Shown piece by piece: positions 37,930-48,202 of a stretch of 64,000 bases of DNA. The notes under the pieces were generated by a model. It worked only from the letters and a program-made list of their open reading frames with translations, ran no database searches and was not told where the DNA came from. Source of the stretch: Acinetobacter puyangensis (GTDB taxonomy: Bacteria > Pseudomonadota > Gammaproteobacteria > Pseudomonadales > Moraxellaceae); NCBI RefSeq assembly GCF_900096995.1, contig NZ_OANT01000008.1, positions 59,104 through 123,103 on the forward strand, read 5' to 3'. The position numbers were made by a program, and so were the translations under genes. How positions within the stretch are numbered: the stretch's first letter is position 1; each line of letters begins with the position of its first letter.

Positions 37930-38991
37930 ATGACGAAAAATAGCAACAGCACAGATCAGCATTTGCAATATAGGCTATCTACTCAAAGCTGTATTCGGCA
38001 TACCTATATTCGCTTAAACAATGCGTATGAAACATCGGACCATTGCACTGGTGATGAATTTCATAATCTTGCGCCACGTCCGGAATATCAAACGCTTAGC
38101 AATATTTTAAAATGGATTGCGACACGACATAAAAGCAAATCGACATGGCTGGCACAGGAAAATGCTCCACAATCTGATTTGCCTCAGCAATGTGATGCTG
38201 CCGAAATTACAGATTGGCAAGTCTATTTTATTGGCCATGCCACGGTATTGTTACAAATTGGCCGCTATAATTTTTTAACCGATCCGGTGTGGTGTGATTA
38301 TGTCAGCCCACAACAGGGCAGTGGCCCCAAACGCTTTCGTCCGATGGGACTTGCACTGGAACAATTGCCAAAGATTGATGCAGTGTTACTGAGTCATAAT
38401 CATTATGACCATATGGATCTGGCCACGTTAAACTGGCTGGTAGACCGTTTTGATATGCCGATTTATACAGGTCTTGCCAATGGACAATATTTGCCCAAAC
38501 ATTTTAAAGTGATCGAAATGGATTGGTGGCAACAGCAATATTTTGGTGATCAGGGTGAATTAAATATCGTGTATGTTCCCTCACAACATGGTTCTGGTCG
38601 GGGCTTAAGAGATCAGAATCAGGCATTGTGGGGCGGCTTTTCGATTTTATCTGATGCCGGACATGCCTATTTTGCTGGAGATGCTGCATATAGCGAGCAT
38701 TTTAAACAGATTGCTGCGAGACTAACGCCGCCGAAATTGGCATTATTACCCATCGGTGCCTATGAGCCGCGTCGTTTGATGCAATACTTGCACATGAATC
38801 CTGATGATGCAGTCAAGGCACATCTGGATTTACAGGCCGAGCAGAGTGTGGCAATTCATCATCGTATGTTCCAACTGACCGATGAAGAGATGTTTGCACC
38901 CGAACAGGATTTACACACGGCCTTATGTCATTATCAAGTGCCAGAGCAGCAATTTGTTTGTCTTGAAGAAGGACAGATGATTCAAGTCTAG
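37930..38991 (+). CDS. MBL-fold metallohydrolase, NAPE-PLD-like
   Basis: A 353-aa metallo-beta-lactamase-fold protein with IGHATVLLQIGRYNFLTDPVW, the zinc motif LLSHNHYDHMD, VPSQHGSGRGLRD and AYFAGDAAYSEHF. This is the arrangement of N-acyl-phosphatidylethanolamine phospholipase D-like and UlaG-like hydrolases. The C-terminal PIGAYEPRRLMQYLHMNPDDAVKAHLDL...SVAIHHRMFQL holds a last metal-binding His. The substrate in bacteria is not known. The start is at MTKNSNSTDQ (37930). Confidence 0.9.
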   Translation: MTKNSNSTDQHLQYRLSTQSCIRHTYIRLNNAYETSDHCTGDEFHNLAPRPEYQTLSNILKWIATRHKSKSTWLAQENAPQSDLPQQCDAAEITDWQVYFIGHATVLLQIGRYNFLTDPVWCDYVSPQQGSGPKRFRPMGLALEQLPKIDAVLLSHNHYDHMDLATLNWLVDRFDMPIYTGLANGQYLPKHFKVIEMDWWQQQYFGDQGELNIVYVPSQHGSGRGLRDQNQALWGGFSILSDAGHAYFAGDAAYSEHFKQIAARLTPPKLALLPIGAYEPRRLMQYLHMNPDDAVKAHLDLQAEQSVAIHHRMFQLTDEEMFAPEQDLHTALCHYQVPEQQFVCLEEGQMIQV

Positions 38992-39038
38992 GCGATAGAT
39001 AGCATGAAATAGGATGTGTTATGCCGAAAAATTACGCC

Positions 39039-39452
39039 TTACTGATACATCGGACGGTCTTCACTTAAGGTAATGAGACCCCGAATACAGCGATACACAT
39101 GCCAGATCCATGCAATCCCCACAATGCTCAAGCCGAGTAAGGGGGTAGCACTCCACCAAGGTGAATGATAGACAAACACCACCAGACAAACACAGGCAAT
39201 GGCAACAACATTCCAGAATAAATACCACCAGAAACTACGGATTTGCCAGATAAAATGGCTTTCCAGCGCAGTACCTTTGACTGAATCAAGCTTGATATAA
39301 TTGATAATAATGGCAATGATCGACAAAATCCCAGCACTGAAAATCGATGCAATATAAAGTGCGTAAAGCACATAAGTCAGTGTTTTATTGTCTTGAGAAC
39401 CAAAGTTTTGATGATTCATCTCTTGTAGATCTCTGTTTTGTATCGTGTCCAT
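39039..39452 (-). CDS. DUF4870-type membrane protein
   Basis: A 137-aa protein with three to four membrane helices (LTYVLYALYIASIFSAGILSIIAIIINYI; WYLFWNVVAIACVCLVVFVY; ATPLLGLSIVGIAWIWHVYRCI) and the family's LESHFIWQIRSFWW link, matching the DUF4870/Tic20-like group. Function unknown. It is the last gene of a minus-strand cluster with the cold-shock/DUF1294 gene and thrB. Confidence 0.82.
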   Translation of the reverse strand: MDTIQNRDLQEMNHQNFGSQDNKTLTYVLYALYIASIFSAGILSIIAIIINYIKLDSVKGTALESHFIWQIRSFWWYLFWNVVAIACVCLVVFVYHSPWWSATPLLGLSIVGIAWIWHVYRCIRGLITLSEDRPMYQ

Positions 39453-39467
39453 GAGGATTGACCTTGA

Positions 39468-40097
39468 TTATATTAAATACTCTTGTGCAAATACTGCAAA
39501 AGCAATTAAAACAAGGTTTAAGACAATCGACAGTGCAAAATAGGTTTTAAATGGTTGTTTTTGTGTCTTATGACGAAAATGTTGCCGTGCAAACCATGCG
39601 GCTGTCCAGCCGCCCAACACATTCATCAATAATAAATGCTGCTCGGAAATCCGAAAATCACCATTTAAAGCCGCCTGTTTATCTTTCTGATAGAGCCAAT
39701 AGGTATAGGCATTGATTAGCATAATGATCATTATGCTTAGCATTGGCAGTTTGCCAAAAGAAGACAGCACAAAAAGTGCAACCCAGTAGATCAGCATGAG
39801 TATATACATTGGATGCCAAGCATTTTTTTTGCTCTGTTTTGAAGCTGAAGCTGCGCTTTGTTTACCTTTTACTTGCCCAGCCTTGACATAACTGACATTG
39901 ATGGCTTGCGGGCGAGATTGATTGTCCAACCCAAGATCATATTCCACCACACAGCCCTGAATCGGGCGAGGGCCGGAACGCTGAAAACTTTTAATATGTA
40001 AAAATACCCGTTGATGTTTTGGATCGCTAATACCCTGAATAAAGCCATAACCCTGTTCATCATGCCACTCTACCAATCGCCCCTGATACCGTGCCAT
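39468..40097 (-). CDS. Cold-shock domain plus DUF1294 membrane protein
   Basis: A 209-aa fusion. The N-terminal OB-fold of cold-shock type is GRLVEWHDEQGYGFIQGISDPKHQRVFLHIKSFQ (RNP1-like GYGFI, RNP2-like VFLHI). After a Lys/Ser linker come four membrane helices (AWHPMYILMLIYWVALFVLSSFG...) and the DUF1294 signature LLMNVLGGWTAAWFARQHFRHKTQKQPF. Such proteins are common in gammaproteobacteria, with unknown function. Its start shares one base with the thrB stop (40097), so they are coupled. Confidence 0.9.
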   Translation of the reverse strand: MARYQGRLVEWHDEQGYGFIQGISDPKHQRVFLHIKSFQRSGPRPIQGCVVEYDLGLDNQSRPQAINVSYVKAGQVKGKQSAASASKQSKKNAWHPMYILMLIYWVALFVLSSFGKLPMLSIMIIMLINAYTYWLYQKDKQAALNGDFRISEQHLLLMNVLGGWTAAWFARQHFRHKTQKQPFKTYFALSIVLNLVLIAFAVFAQEYLI

Positions 40098-41050
40098 TAG
40101 ATGTTGTACTCCTGTGTCAGGCGATTGATCAGCATCAAGCGCATTTCTTGCGGATCTTTTTGCAAAATATCACTGCCGGTCCGGCCTTCTGCCTGATTGC
40201 GCTCTGCCACTTGTAGTCGTGATAACCAGAAGCGACATGCTGCCATGGCCAGATAAATGTTCAGGCAGGCTTTTTCATCTGTGCTAAGCGGACGGATCTG
40301 TTGATAGGCAGTCATAAAGGCTTGTGCTTTGTCATTGTCTAGACTGACATCGGGAAAATTGCTACAAAAATCATTGAGCGTAATACTGATATCCAGTAGT
40401 AATTCATCACCATTTAATTCGGAAAAATCCAGAATCCCGGTCAGTTGATCTCCGACATACAAGGTATTGTCACGGAATAAATCGGCATGGATTAATCCTT
40501 TGGGACGATCCGGAAACTGCGCTTGAGCCGTTTCAAATTGTCTAAATACCCGATCTAGCAATTGCTGGTCATCTGCGGACATGCGTTGATATAAGGTTGT
40601 TGCAGTTTTTTGCCACCAGACTTGTCCATGATTATTTTCACGTTCCAGCGGAAAGTTTTGCAGTGCCAGATGCATTTTTGCCAATGCTTGTCCGATTGCT
40701 GCGACTTGTGCAACTGTTGATGGAATCGGATGCCCGCCTGCTAGACGAGGTGCGATTTGTGCGGGTTTATCTGCAATAAAATGAATGGCTTCACCATCAT
40801 ATTTTAAAGGTACAGCGACAGGTAGATGCTGCTGACCCAGATGTTGTAATGCCGGAATCAATTCGGAAGCAGCCGCTTTGTCCAGTTCCTCAAAAACGGT
40901 CAGTACATATTGCTTATTATCCTGAGCAGTTAAAAAATAATTGGTATTTTCAATGCCGCCCTGAATGGGCTGGATCTCAACAATGTCTAATCCAAAGTCT
41001 TTGGCAAAGTGTTGTACTTGTTCAAGGCTAAGTTGTGTATAAACCGACAT
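40097..41050 (-). CDS. thrB: Homoserine kinase (APH-fold)
   Basis: A 317-aa aminoglycoside-phosphotransferase-fold homoserine kinase, the type found in Pseudomonas and Acinetobacter instead of the GHMP type. The N-terminus carries IQPIQGGIENTNYFL with the nucleotide-binding loop, the catalytic loop reads GLIHADLFRDNTLYV (HxDxxxxN) and metal binding is ILDFSELNGD. It phosphorylates homoserine in threonine synthesis. It heads a three-gene minus-strand cluster and overlaps the next gene by one base. Confidence 0.93.
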   Translation of the reverse strand: MSVYTQLSLEQVQHFAKDFGLDIVEIQPIQGGIENTNYFLTAQDNKQYVLTVFEELDKAAASELIPALQHLGQQHLPVAVPLKYDGEAIHFIADKPAQIAPRLAGGHPIPSTVAQVAAIGQALAKMHLALQNFPLERENNHGQVWWQKTATTLYQRMSADDQQLLDRVFRQFETAQAQFPDRPKGLIHADLFRDNTLYVGDQLTGILDFSELNGDELLLDISITLNDFCSNFPDVSLDNDKAQAFMTAYQQIRPLSTDEKACLNIYLAMAACRFWLSRLQVAERNQAEGRTGSDILQKDPQEMRLMLINRLTQEYNI

Positions 41051-41165
41051 AATGAAGAAAACCTGCGGACAAATAAAAGATTTTTGTTAGAATAACGCCT
41101 TATTGTCATAAGTTGTAGCTTTCCTGACAATTTATCAAGCATCTCTATAGCGTTTGGACGAAATT

Positions 41166-41924
41166 ATGCTAGCAAAACGAATTATTCCATGTTTAGACGT
41201 CGATAATGGTCGAGTGGTCAAGGGCGTCCAGTTTGTCGATATTCGTGATGCAGGTGATCCGGTCGAAGTGGCCCGCCGTTATAATGAACAGGGTGCCGAT
41301 GAAATTACTTTTCTGGATATTACCGCCACACATCATGGTCGGGATACCACCTATCGGACTGTCGAACGCATGGCAGAAAGTGTTTTTGTACCGTTAACTG
41401 TAGGCGGTGGTGTGCGTAAAATCGAAGATATTCGATTGCTGTTAAATGCTGGCGCAGATAAAGTCAGTATTAATTCGGCTGCGGTATTTAATCCGGAGTT
41501 TGTTGCTGAAGCTTCCAATCGTTTCGGTGCGCAGTGTATTGTTGTCGCGATTGATGCCAAAAAAGTTGCCGACAATAAATGGGAAATATTTACCCATGGT
41601 GGGCGTAAACCAACAGGTATTGATGCCATAGAATGGTCGGTGAAAATGGCCGAACTCGGTGCTGGTGAGTTACTGGTGACCAGTATGGATGCCGATGGTA
41701 CCAAGGCTGGCTATGATCTGGGATTGATGCGTACCATTAATGATCGTGTCACGATTCCAACCATTGCATCTGGCGGTGTTGGCAATTTACAGCACTTGGC
41801 GGATGGGATTTTAAAAGGCGGTGCAGATGCCGTGTTAGCGGCCAGTATTTTCCATTTTGGTCAGCATAGCATTCCGGAAGCCAAAGCTTATCTGGCAGCA
41901 CAAGGGATAGAAATGCGTTTATAA
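41166..41924 (+). CDS. hisF: Imidazole glycerol phosphate synthase, cyclase subunit
   Basis: A 252-aa TIM barrel. The N-terminal catalytic Asp is in [16 protein letters not shown], the second phosphate and catalytic site in [14 protein letters not shown], and [12 protein letters not shown] and [12 protein letters not shown] are the paired half-barrel phosphate loops. It works with HisH to make IGP and AICAR in histidine synthesis. The start is the ATG at 41166 ([11 protein letters not shown]), not the in-frame TTG at 41154. No other his gene is in the window on this side. Confidence 0.96.
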   Translation: MLAKRIIPCLDVDNGRVVKGVQFVDIRDAGDPVEVARRYNEQGADEITFLDITATHHGRDTTYRTVERMAESVFVPLTVGGGVRKIEDIRLLLNAGADKVSINSAAVFNPEFVAEASNRFGAQCIVVAIDAKKVADNKWEIFTHGGRKPTGIDAIEWSVKMAELGAGELLVTSMDADGTKAGYDLGLMRTINDRVTIPTIASGGVGNLQHLADGILKGGADAVLAASIFHFGQHSIPEAKAYLAAQGIEMRL

Positions 41925-42070
41925 AAAGATGGAATGCTAAAAAAGTTAATTCTATATAAGATGAGTAATAAACATTTGCTACGTGGAAAGTCATTTGCAT
42001 TGTTCGAGGCAGCATAGCATCTTTAAGATACTGTTGTGTGATGAATTAGGTAGAAATAGGTATTGGACGA

Positions 42071-42154
42071 GTTTGCAAACGACAAATGGTTTTGCCTACT
42101 TTTCCCGAAAGAAAAGTAGGTCGAACCTGAACAAGATTGAAATATATTTCAATC
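42071..42154. repeat. Three palindromes in a row in the hisF-aqpZ gap
   Basis: In 84 bp: GTTTGCAAAC (42071-42080, perfect), CCTACTTTTC-ccgaaa-GAAAAGTAGG (42095-42120, perfect 10-bp stem) and a perfect 20-bp palindrome with half GATTGAAATA (42135-42154). The last shares about 16 bases with the ~105-bp element copy C at 61030. The rest of the 376-bp gap holds a weak hairpin (ACACC/GGTGT) before a T-run at 42225. Confidence 0.65.
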
Positions 42155-42300
42155 GCAGTACAAGACGAAGTGGGTTATTCCAATAATTGGCTTTTAAACA
42201 ACAAGACACCGCCTTAATGGTGTTACTTTTTTTCAAAATATTGTTTAATTATTTATCTTGAGCTGATATTAAAAAATTACTTAATCATGATGTTGGGTTT

Positions 42301-42996
42301 TTATTGCTGTTCCTTACCCCCAACGACCTTATACAGTAAAGCGCCAATCACACCACCAATGATCGGTGCCACCCAGAATAACCACAATTGACCTAATGCC
42401 GCAGTTTCGGCAAAGAAGGCAACACCGGTACTACGTGCAGGGTTTACCGAAGTATTGGTGACCGGAATACTGATTAAATGAATTAAGGTCAATGCCAGAC
42501 CAATGGCAATCGGTGCAAAACCTGCTGGTGCACGACGGTCGGTTGCCCCTAAAATCACAAATAGAAAACCCGCAGTTAAAACAATTTCAATAATTAATGC
42601 TGATAAAAGGGAATATTTACCAGGAGAAAGCTCGCCATAGCCATTAGAGGCAAAACCGCCTGTACCAGCAAAACCAGCCTGACCCTGAACAATTAGATAA
42701 AGAATAAATGCCGCAATGATGGCACCAATCACTTGAGCAACAACATAAGGTACAACCTGACCGGCTTGGAAGCGTCCGCCAGCCCATAATCCCACTGTGA
42801 CAGCCGGATTAAAATGTCCACCCGAAATATGGCCCACTGCATATGCTGCGGTGAGTACCGTTAAACCAAATGCCAGTGCGACACCGGCAAAGCCAATCCC
42901 AAGTTCTGGAAATGCTGCTGCAAAAATAGCACTACCACAACCACCAAATACCAGCCAAAATGTCCCGATAAACTCTGCTAAATACTTATTCATCAT
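42301..42996 (-). CDS. aqpZ: Aquaporin Z
   Basis: A 231-aa MIP-family channel with six helices and both NPA boxes ([14 protein letters not shown] and [16 protein letters not shown]). The His in the SGGHFNPA context and a narrow aromatic/Arg filter (NPARS) fit a water-specific AqpZ rather than a glycerol facilitator. The length equals E. coli AqpZ. Two adjacent ATG codons mark the start. Monocistronic. Confidence 0.94.
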   Translation of the reverse strand: MMNKYLAEFIGTFWLVFGGCGSAIFAAAFPELGIGFAGVALAFGLTVLTAAYAVGHISGGHFNPAVTVGLWAGGRFQAGQVVPYVVAQVIGAIIAAFILYLIVQGQAGFAGTGGFASNGYGELSPGKYSLLSALIIEIVLTAGFLFVILGATDRRAPAGFAPIAIGLALTLIHLISIPVTNTSVNPARSTGVAFFAETAALGQLWLFWVAPIIGGVIGALLYKVVGGKEQQ

Positions 42997-43256
42997 TTTT
43001 CACCCGAATAAAATCAAATTGAGATGTGTTTTAGTTTTAAAATGCGAGTTTAGCATGTGTAAAACATTAAATAATTCGCATTTTCATGTATCTTATCCAA
43101 GATAAATGATTTAAAAAAGCAAAATTGTTGAAAATTTATACTCACATTGTTTGGGGTAAAAAAATAGTGCTGTTTTTTTCATCAAATCTTCATAACAATT
43201 TGGTAGTTTTTCATACAAAGAATTTTATTAAATTCAGTTTGATCATGAGGTGTGCT

Positions 43257-43535
43257 ATGGGGCAAATAATCTATAGCTTAGACGATATTAAAGACTGCTA
43301 TTTAAACTTTCTACAGAAATCGGATTGCCCAAAAATAGAGAATTTAACCAATTGGGGGCGCAATAGATTCTTTTTTAACACCTATTTTACGGTAAAACAC
43401 TGTCATCATACATCGAGTAAAATATGGATAGAATTTAACGCCAAAACATATGATCTTGATATTGCTCAGGCACCGGATTTTTTAGATCAACGCAATTATA
43501 TTGCATGGTTACAGCAACATTTTTTACACGCCTAA
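43257..43535 (+). CDS. Small hypothetical protein, 92 aa
   Basis: Not recognised beyond looking like a conserved Acinetobacter hypothetical. Soluble, slightly basic, aromatic-rich (NWGRNRFFFNTYFTVKHCHHTSSKIWIEFNAKTYDL), with a Trp-containing end. The ATG at 43257 is chosen because GAGGTG lies just upstream; an ATG at 43245 is also in frame. The open frame extends back to 43125, but in low-complexity sequence. Confidence 0.65.
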   Translation: MGQIIYSLDDIKDCYLNFLQKSDCPKIENLTNWGRNRFFFNTYFTVKHCHHTSSKIWIEFNAKTYDLDIAQAPDFLDQRNYIAWLQQHFLHA

Positions 43536-43608
43536 TGTTTTAAAGGTGAATTAGCTAAAAAACATACTTATCTAAGAATTCATGGTTTAAAAACCAATTC
43601 TCTAATAA

Positions 43609-43869
43609 TCAAGGCTTTTTCTGCCAGAAAGGATTATCAACTTCTTCTGCATCTTCGGGCGGTGTTAATTTTTCGGGTAATGTTTGTTGTTCCAGATAAT
43701 CAACCATTTCGTTCAGTAGCTGTTGTAATTGTTTGGCATAGTGCAAACCTTGTTGATCAAGGGTGATTTGCAGACTGCCATAAATCGATAAGCGCTCACC
43801 CTGATTTTCCAGTGTGAGATTATCGATCGTGCGACTGCCTGTTGCATCTTTAAAGGGTGTAAAATCCAT
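43609..43869 (-). CDS. Small hypothetical protein, 86 aa
   Basis: Unrecognised. It has a compact N-terminal beta-rich part (TGSRTIDNLTLENQGERLSIYGSLQITLDQQG), a helix (LHYAKQLQQLLNEMVDYLEQQ) and an acidic tail (PPEDAEEVDNPFW). No signal peptide. It lies 30 bp downstream of the endonuclease gene on the same strand, so the two are probably co-transcribed. Confidence 0.75.
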   Translation of the reverse strand: MDFTPFKDATGSRTIDNLTLENQGERLSIYGSLQITLDQQGLHYAKQLQQLLNEMVDYLEQQTLPEKLTPPEDAEEVDNPFWQKKP

Positions 43870-43899
43870 GGCATTCTCGAGTTTAACTTCTGTTTGGGA

Positions 43900-44982
43900 C
43901 TATTCCTGTTGTTTTAACCAACGCAGCAAAGGCAATAAGATCTTATTGAGATTGGAGAGTTTGTCTTGCTGTTGATTGATCTGATCCAACTGTTCATCTA
44001 TTGGCGATGTATTCGGATTCTGTTGCACTGAGGGTATCGCTAAATCTAAACCAGAAGTATAATTTTTTCCAACGATAAATTGTTTTTGTGTGGCTTTGAT
44101 TTGATCCGCCGAAATATCTGGCGCACATTGACTGATCAGATCATTTTGCAAAAATTTGGGCTGTTGATTGGCCTTAACCTTTCTGGCTTGCATGGGCAAA
44201 GCATAGACCTGCCGTTTAGTGTTTTCGGCGGCTTGCGGGAAAATATTAATGCCGATGGCTTCTTCTAATGCACAAATGCTGATGAGTTTTGCACTACGAC
44301 TGTTATCGTTGCTGGACAAATACGCACTCGCCATACCGATTCTAGGAAAATAAACTGCTTTATAGACATGACTCGGAACAAGGACTGCATGTCCTTTTTT
44401 AATATATTTTACTTTGGCATTTAAATAAGCAGGTCCGGTTACCACGTAGGCATCCAGTTTATACTTACTGACCATGGCCCGTGTGGCTTCTTCAATTTCA
44501 CGCCATGTATTTTGGTTATTGTCAGGCGCTTGCGGAATGATATTGGCAAGGGAAAAGCTGTCATATTGTGAGACTTTATCGCCCATATCGCCATTGGGTG
44601 CCATATGCCCACGATCATAACCAGAACCGCGATAATCTTCGAGTAATGCACGGGCATTTACGGGTAATCTTGCTTCAATATGGAAATTATCTTCACGTTT
44701 GATTTTTTGCGCTAAACGCTGTGGCGTAAGTTTTTCTGCGACCCATAATGGTGTTTTGGAAATACCAGAGTAGTTTAAACTGAAGCCTTGATAGCACAGA
44801 GGATAGGTTTGATTTTTTAATTTCGGATTGATCAGTTCGGGTGCGGCTTCCTGATGAAATTGATTTAGACATAAATCTCGATTGAAACTGAAAATATTGC
44901 CACTACTCTGATTGGTCATCTTCCAGCTAAAAAATGCAAGCACCGGGACAAAAACAGAAATAAGACGCTTTTTTAAAACCAT
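43900..44982 (-). CDS. DNA/RNA non-specific endonuclease (His-Me finger)
   Basis: A 360-aa protein. Its N-terminus is a signal peptide or anchor (MVLKKRLISVFVPVLAFFSW), and the central NucA/Serratia-type domain has the catalytic motif GSGYDRGHMAPNGDM and the metal Asn in NIIPQAPDNNQNTW. The nuclease would be periplasmic or secreted. The C-terminal tail (about 60 residues, IDEQLDQINQQQDKLSNLNKILLPLL) is helical. The start is set at 44982; upstream codons in frame to 45042 are not signal-like. The 336-bp gap beyond shows no gene. Confidence 0.87.
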   Translation of the reverse strand: MVLKKRLISVFVPVLAFFSWKMTNQSSGNIFSFNRDLCLNQFHQEAAPELINPKLKNQTYPLCYQGFSLNYSGISKTPLWVAEKLTPQRLAQKIKREDNFHIEARLPVNARALLEDYRGSGYDRGHMAPNGDMGDKVSQYDSFSLANIIPQAPDNNQNTWREIEEATRAMVSKYKLDAYVVTGPAYLNAKVKYIKKGHAVLVPSHVYKAVYFPRIGMASAYLSSNDNSRSAKLISICALEEAIGINIFPQAAENTKRQVYALPMQARKVKANQQPKFLQNDLISQCAPDISADQIKATQKQFIVGKNYTSGLDLAIPSVQQNPNTSPIDEQLDQINQQQDKLSNLNKILLPLLRWLKQQE

Positions 44983-45324
44983 TGAATAGCCAAAAGAATA
45001 AAAGTTACAAGAATGCTGTGTTGCCCGAATCTTAGCAATCAAAGTTTACGCTGTATATGAACAAGTCCTGTTTTTCTTACAAGATCATTACAGGTGTTAT
45101 GAATTTGAACAACCTGAAACCAACAAAGTTCACAAAGCAGTGCTTTACCGTACTCACTCAATAGAGATGCTACACCGCTCTGGAAACTGGAAATATTGAT
45201 CCAATGTGACAAAAACGTCCGGAATGGTGTTCGAGAAAACCCGTTAAATATACTTCTCTCTTTACCCGAATTTTCTCATATGGCCTCTTAGCATGACTCA
45301 ATCATTGATAAAAAGGAGATGATG

Positions 45325-46173
45325 ATGACCAAAATACATTCAGGACTGGTTTCAATTGCAACCATGGTCTGTGCAAGTGCTGCTTTTGCAGAACCCCCTT
45401 TGCAGCCTGGCGATACTTTAGAAAGTTTGGCTCAGGTTAAAGTTGAAACCACCATCAATGGACAGCCCGGTTCACTGGAACAGATGGGTATTCCAAAACA
45501 GGTCATTGCACAAGCAATTGCGCAAAATGCAGTGATTGACATACAAAATCAAACCTTAATCGCTGCATCAAGCATAGCACATGCTGGTGCTGATGACTCA
45601 CTGGCACAGCATACACAACCTTCATCAACCGATATTCAGGCACAGGCAGAAAATCCTGTGGTGGTCAGCGATGACCCAAATGTTGTGGCACAGTATGAAC
45701 AGCAACAATTGGCAGATGAATCGCAACACCTTGCAGCACAACATGCAAATTCTGATTCCGCTATAGTTGCTGAGACAGATTCAACTGCATTGGCACAAAG
45801 CGAACCACAACCATTGGCAGACGAATCGCAACATCTTGCAGCACAGAACACTGGTTCAGATCCATCAGTAGCGGCTGAAGTAGATTCAACTGCACTAGCA
45901 CAAAGTGAACAGCAACCATTGGCAGACGAATCACAACACCTTGCAGCACAACATGCAAACTCCGATTCCACTGTAGTTGTCGAAGCAGATCCAAATATGG
46001 TAGCGCTTCAACCCAATCAGCAGATTGATCAAGATAGCGCCGCTGCAATACCAGAGCAAAGCCTAGAGCAAATTGATCCAAATGCACAGGCTGTCCCTGC
46101 GCAAAGTGAACAAATGGATAATACGCAACAATACGGTGATACTGAATCAGGTTTACCTGAACCATTGCAGTAA
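45325..46173 (+). CDS. Secreted repeat-containing hypothetical protein
   Basis: A 282-aa protein with a signal peptide (MTKIHSGLVSIATMVCASAAFA, cut before EPP), a globular N-terminal part (PLQPGDTLESLAQVKVETTINGQPGSLEQMGIPKQVI), then three near-identical 35-aa units (LADESQHLAAQHANSDSAIVAE..., etc.). The tail is Gln/Asp/Ala-rich and probably disordered. The third of three consecutive ATGs is preferred, six bases after GGAG. Unknown function; probably periplasmic or surface. Confidence 0.8.
   Translation: MTKIHSGLVSIATMVCASAAFAEPPLQPGDTLESLAQVKVETTINGQPGSLEQMGIPKQVIAQAIAQNAVIDIQNQTLIAASSIAHAGADDSLAQHTQPSSTDIQAQAENPVVVSDDPNVVAQYEQQQLADESQHLAAQHANSDSAIVAETDSTALAQSEPQPLADESQHLAAQNTGSDPSVAAEVDSTALAQSEQQPLADESQHLAAQHANSDSTVVVEADPNMVALQPNQQIDQDSAAAIPEQSLEQIDPNAQAVPAQSEQMDNTQQYGDTESGLPEPLQ
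45709..46005 (+). repeat. 105-bp in-frame tandem repeat, about 2.8 copies
   Basis: Units begin with GGCAGA(T/C)GAATC at 45711, 45816 and 45921, exactly 105 bp apart. They encode LADESQHLAAQ plus an Asp/Ser/Ala-rich spacer. The regular period predicts copy-number variation between strains. Confidence 0.85.
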
Positions 46174-46186
46174 ATTTTTGATTTTG

Positions 46187-46214
46187 AAAAAAGCCTGTTT
46201 TTACAGGCTTTTTA
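46187..46214. terminator. Bidirectional terminator
   Basis: AAAAAGCCTGT-TTTT-ACAGGCTTTTT, with an A-run before and a T-run after, between the repeat protein (+) and kup (-). Confidence 0.88.
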
Positions 46215-46219
46215 TTGGT

Positions 46220-48091
46220 CTAAATTTCGATTTGGGTACCGAGTTCGACCACACGATTGGTTGGGATTTGATAGAAATCACTAACAGGGCTGGTATTACG
46301 CTGCATGGAAATAAACAATTTTTCACGCCATGGTGCCATGCCTTCGCCAACTTTGGAAATCACCCGATCACGGGAAATAAAGAAGCTCATTTGCATCATA
46401 TTAAATTCGATATCCAACTCATGACATGCCTGTTCTAAAGCTTTTGGAATATTAGGTTCATCTTTAAAGCCATAATACACTACGATTTTAATAAAACGTG
46501 GATTTAAGCGATCAATATAAAGCCGATCCTGATCGGTCACATACGGGACATCTTGCGTCACAACATTAATTAAAAAATTCAGCTCATGCAGGATTTTATT
46601 GTGTTTAAGATTATGCAGCATCGCATGTGGCACAATCTTAGGTGTGCTGGTCATAAAAATTGCCTGTCCCTTGACGATTTGTACATTGTCACCCAGATGC
46701 TTGATAAATGTTTCCAGTGGTAAGGCATCTTTTTCTAGTTTGGTAAACATCAGCTCACGACCACGTTTCCACGTCATCAACAAAGTAAATACTACGGCAC
46801 CAATTGCAATCGGCACCCAGCCACCGGCAATAATTTTAAAGGCTGTAGAGCCGACAAAGATTAAATCGACCACAAAAAAAGGTGTCATCACCAAGATGGT
46901 TTTTAGTAAAGACCAACGCCAGTATCCATACGCCAATAAGGCGATTAATACGGTGCCACACAGCATGGTCATGGTGACAGCAACACCATAGGCACTGGCA
47001 AGACTTAAGCTGTCTTCAAACAATAAAATCAGAATAAATACCGAAATAAACAGTGTCCAGTTTAAAAAAGGCACATAAATCTGCCCTTGTTCGGATTCCG
47101 AGGTTTGTTGAATCGATAAACGCGGTAGGTAACCAAGCTGAATGGCCTGTTTTGCCATCGAAAAAACCCCGGTAATCACTGCTTGAGATGCAATAACCGC
47201 TGCCAGCGTTGCCAATCCGATCATGGGATACAAACCCCATTCTGGCACCATGAGATAAAATGGATTTTCGATGGTTGCCGGGTTACGTAATAATAATGCA
47301 CCTTGTCCGGCATAATTTAATAATAAACACGGCATGACAATAATAAACCAGGCCATACGAATAGGCAGTGCGCCAAAATGTCCCATATCGGCATAGAGCG
47401 CTTCACCACCTGTAATGGTGAGAATGACTGCACCCATAGTAAAAAACGCCACTAAAGGCTGATGCCATATAAATTCGACTGCCCAGTGTGGACTCACCAT
47501 AGTCAGCACAATCGGTGTTTGCACGATACTGTAAATACCCAAAAATCCCAGACTTAGAAACCAGAGCAGGGTGATCGGACCAAAAAATTTGCCCATCACC
47601 GCTGTACCGTGTCGTTGTACCAAAAATAATGCTGCCAGAATACCGATGGAAATTGGCACAATCCAGTCATTAAAAATAGGTGTAGCAATGCTGAGACCTT
47701 CAACCGCAGATAACACCGAAATTGCTGGTGTGATAATGCCATCGCCAAAAAACAAAGAGGCACCGATAAAACCAATGGCGATCAGTACAATCTTATATTT
47801 CTCAATAAATCCCTTGGCACGCAAATTCAATGCAAGCAGCGACATGATGCCACCTTCACCATTATTATCGGCCCGCATGATAATACTAATATATTTGATG
47901 CTGATGGTGAGCGTCATACACCAGAAAATCAACGATAAGATGCCTAGAACACTTTGGGTCGAAACAGCGATGTGTGCCGCAGCAAAACATTGTTTGATCG
48001 CATAAAGTGGACTGGTTCCGATATCACCAAATACGACACCAAGTGCAGCCAGCGTAATCGCAGGAAGTGCGGTTTTTTTAACGTGATTCAT
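46220..48091 (-). CDS. kup: Kup-type low-affinity potassium transporter
   Basis: A 623-aa K+:H+ symporter with 12 membrane helices followed by a cytoplasmic tail of about 150 residues. The family start is [23 protein letters not shown]. Other signatures are [19 protein letters not shown] and [13 protein letters not shown]. The C-terminal part ([25 protein letters not shown] stretch) matches the Kup domain. It takes up K+, notably at acidic pH. Monocistronic, and its terminator is shared with the convergent gene. Confidence 0.95.
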   Translation of the reverse strand: MNHVKKTALPAITLAALGVVFGDIGTSPLYAIKQCFAAAHIAVSTQSVLGILSLIFWCMTLTISIKYISIIMRADNNGEGGIMSLLALNLRAKGFIEKYKIVLIAIGFIGASLFFGDGIITPAISVLSAVEGLSIATPIFNDWIVPISIGILAALFLVQRHGTAVMGKFFGPITLLWFLSLGFLGIYSIVQTPIVLTMVSPHWAVEFIWHQPLVAFFTMGAVILTITGGEALYADMGHFGALPIRMAWFIIVMPCLLLNYAGQGALLLRNPATIENPFYLMVPEWGLYPMIGLATLAAVIASQAVITGVFSMAKQAIQLGYLPRLSIQQTSESEQGQIYVPFLNWTLFISVFILILLFEDSLSLASAYGVAVTMTMLCGTVLIALLAYGYWRWSLLKTILVMTPFFVVDLIFVGSTAFKIIAGGWVPIAIGAVVFTLLMTWKRGRELMFTKLEKDALPLETFIKHLGDNVQIVKGQAIFMTSTPKIVPHAMLHNLKHNKILHELNFLINVVTQDVPYVTDQDRLYIDRLNPRFIKIVVYYGFKDEPNIPKALEQACHELDIEFNMMQMSFFISRDRVISKVGEGMAPWREKLFISMQRNTSPVSDFYQIPTNRVVELGTQIEI

Positions 48092-48202
48092 CTTTTTTTA
48101 AAGGTCAGCTTCGGTATTTTTGCGCAATGTTAGCATTGTTTTCACTTTTAACGTGTAATTCACTTGGCAATCTTTACATTTTTCGTTATTATCGCAGCCC
48201 TT

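Noticed and set aside
41940..42200. A small gene between hisF and aqpZ
   Set aside because: Open frames there cross perfect palindromes and have no ribosome-binding site or conserved look.
45636..45971. Possible short CRISPR-like repeats
   Set aside because: The 105-bp units are in frame within a secreted protein, with no spacer pattern and no cas gene.
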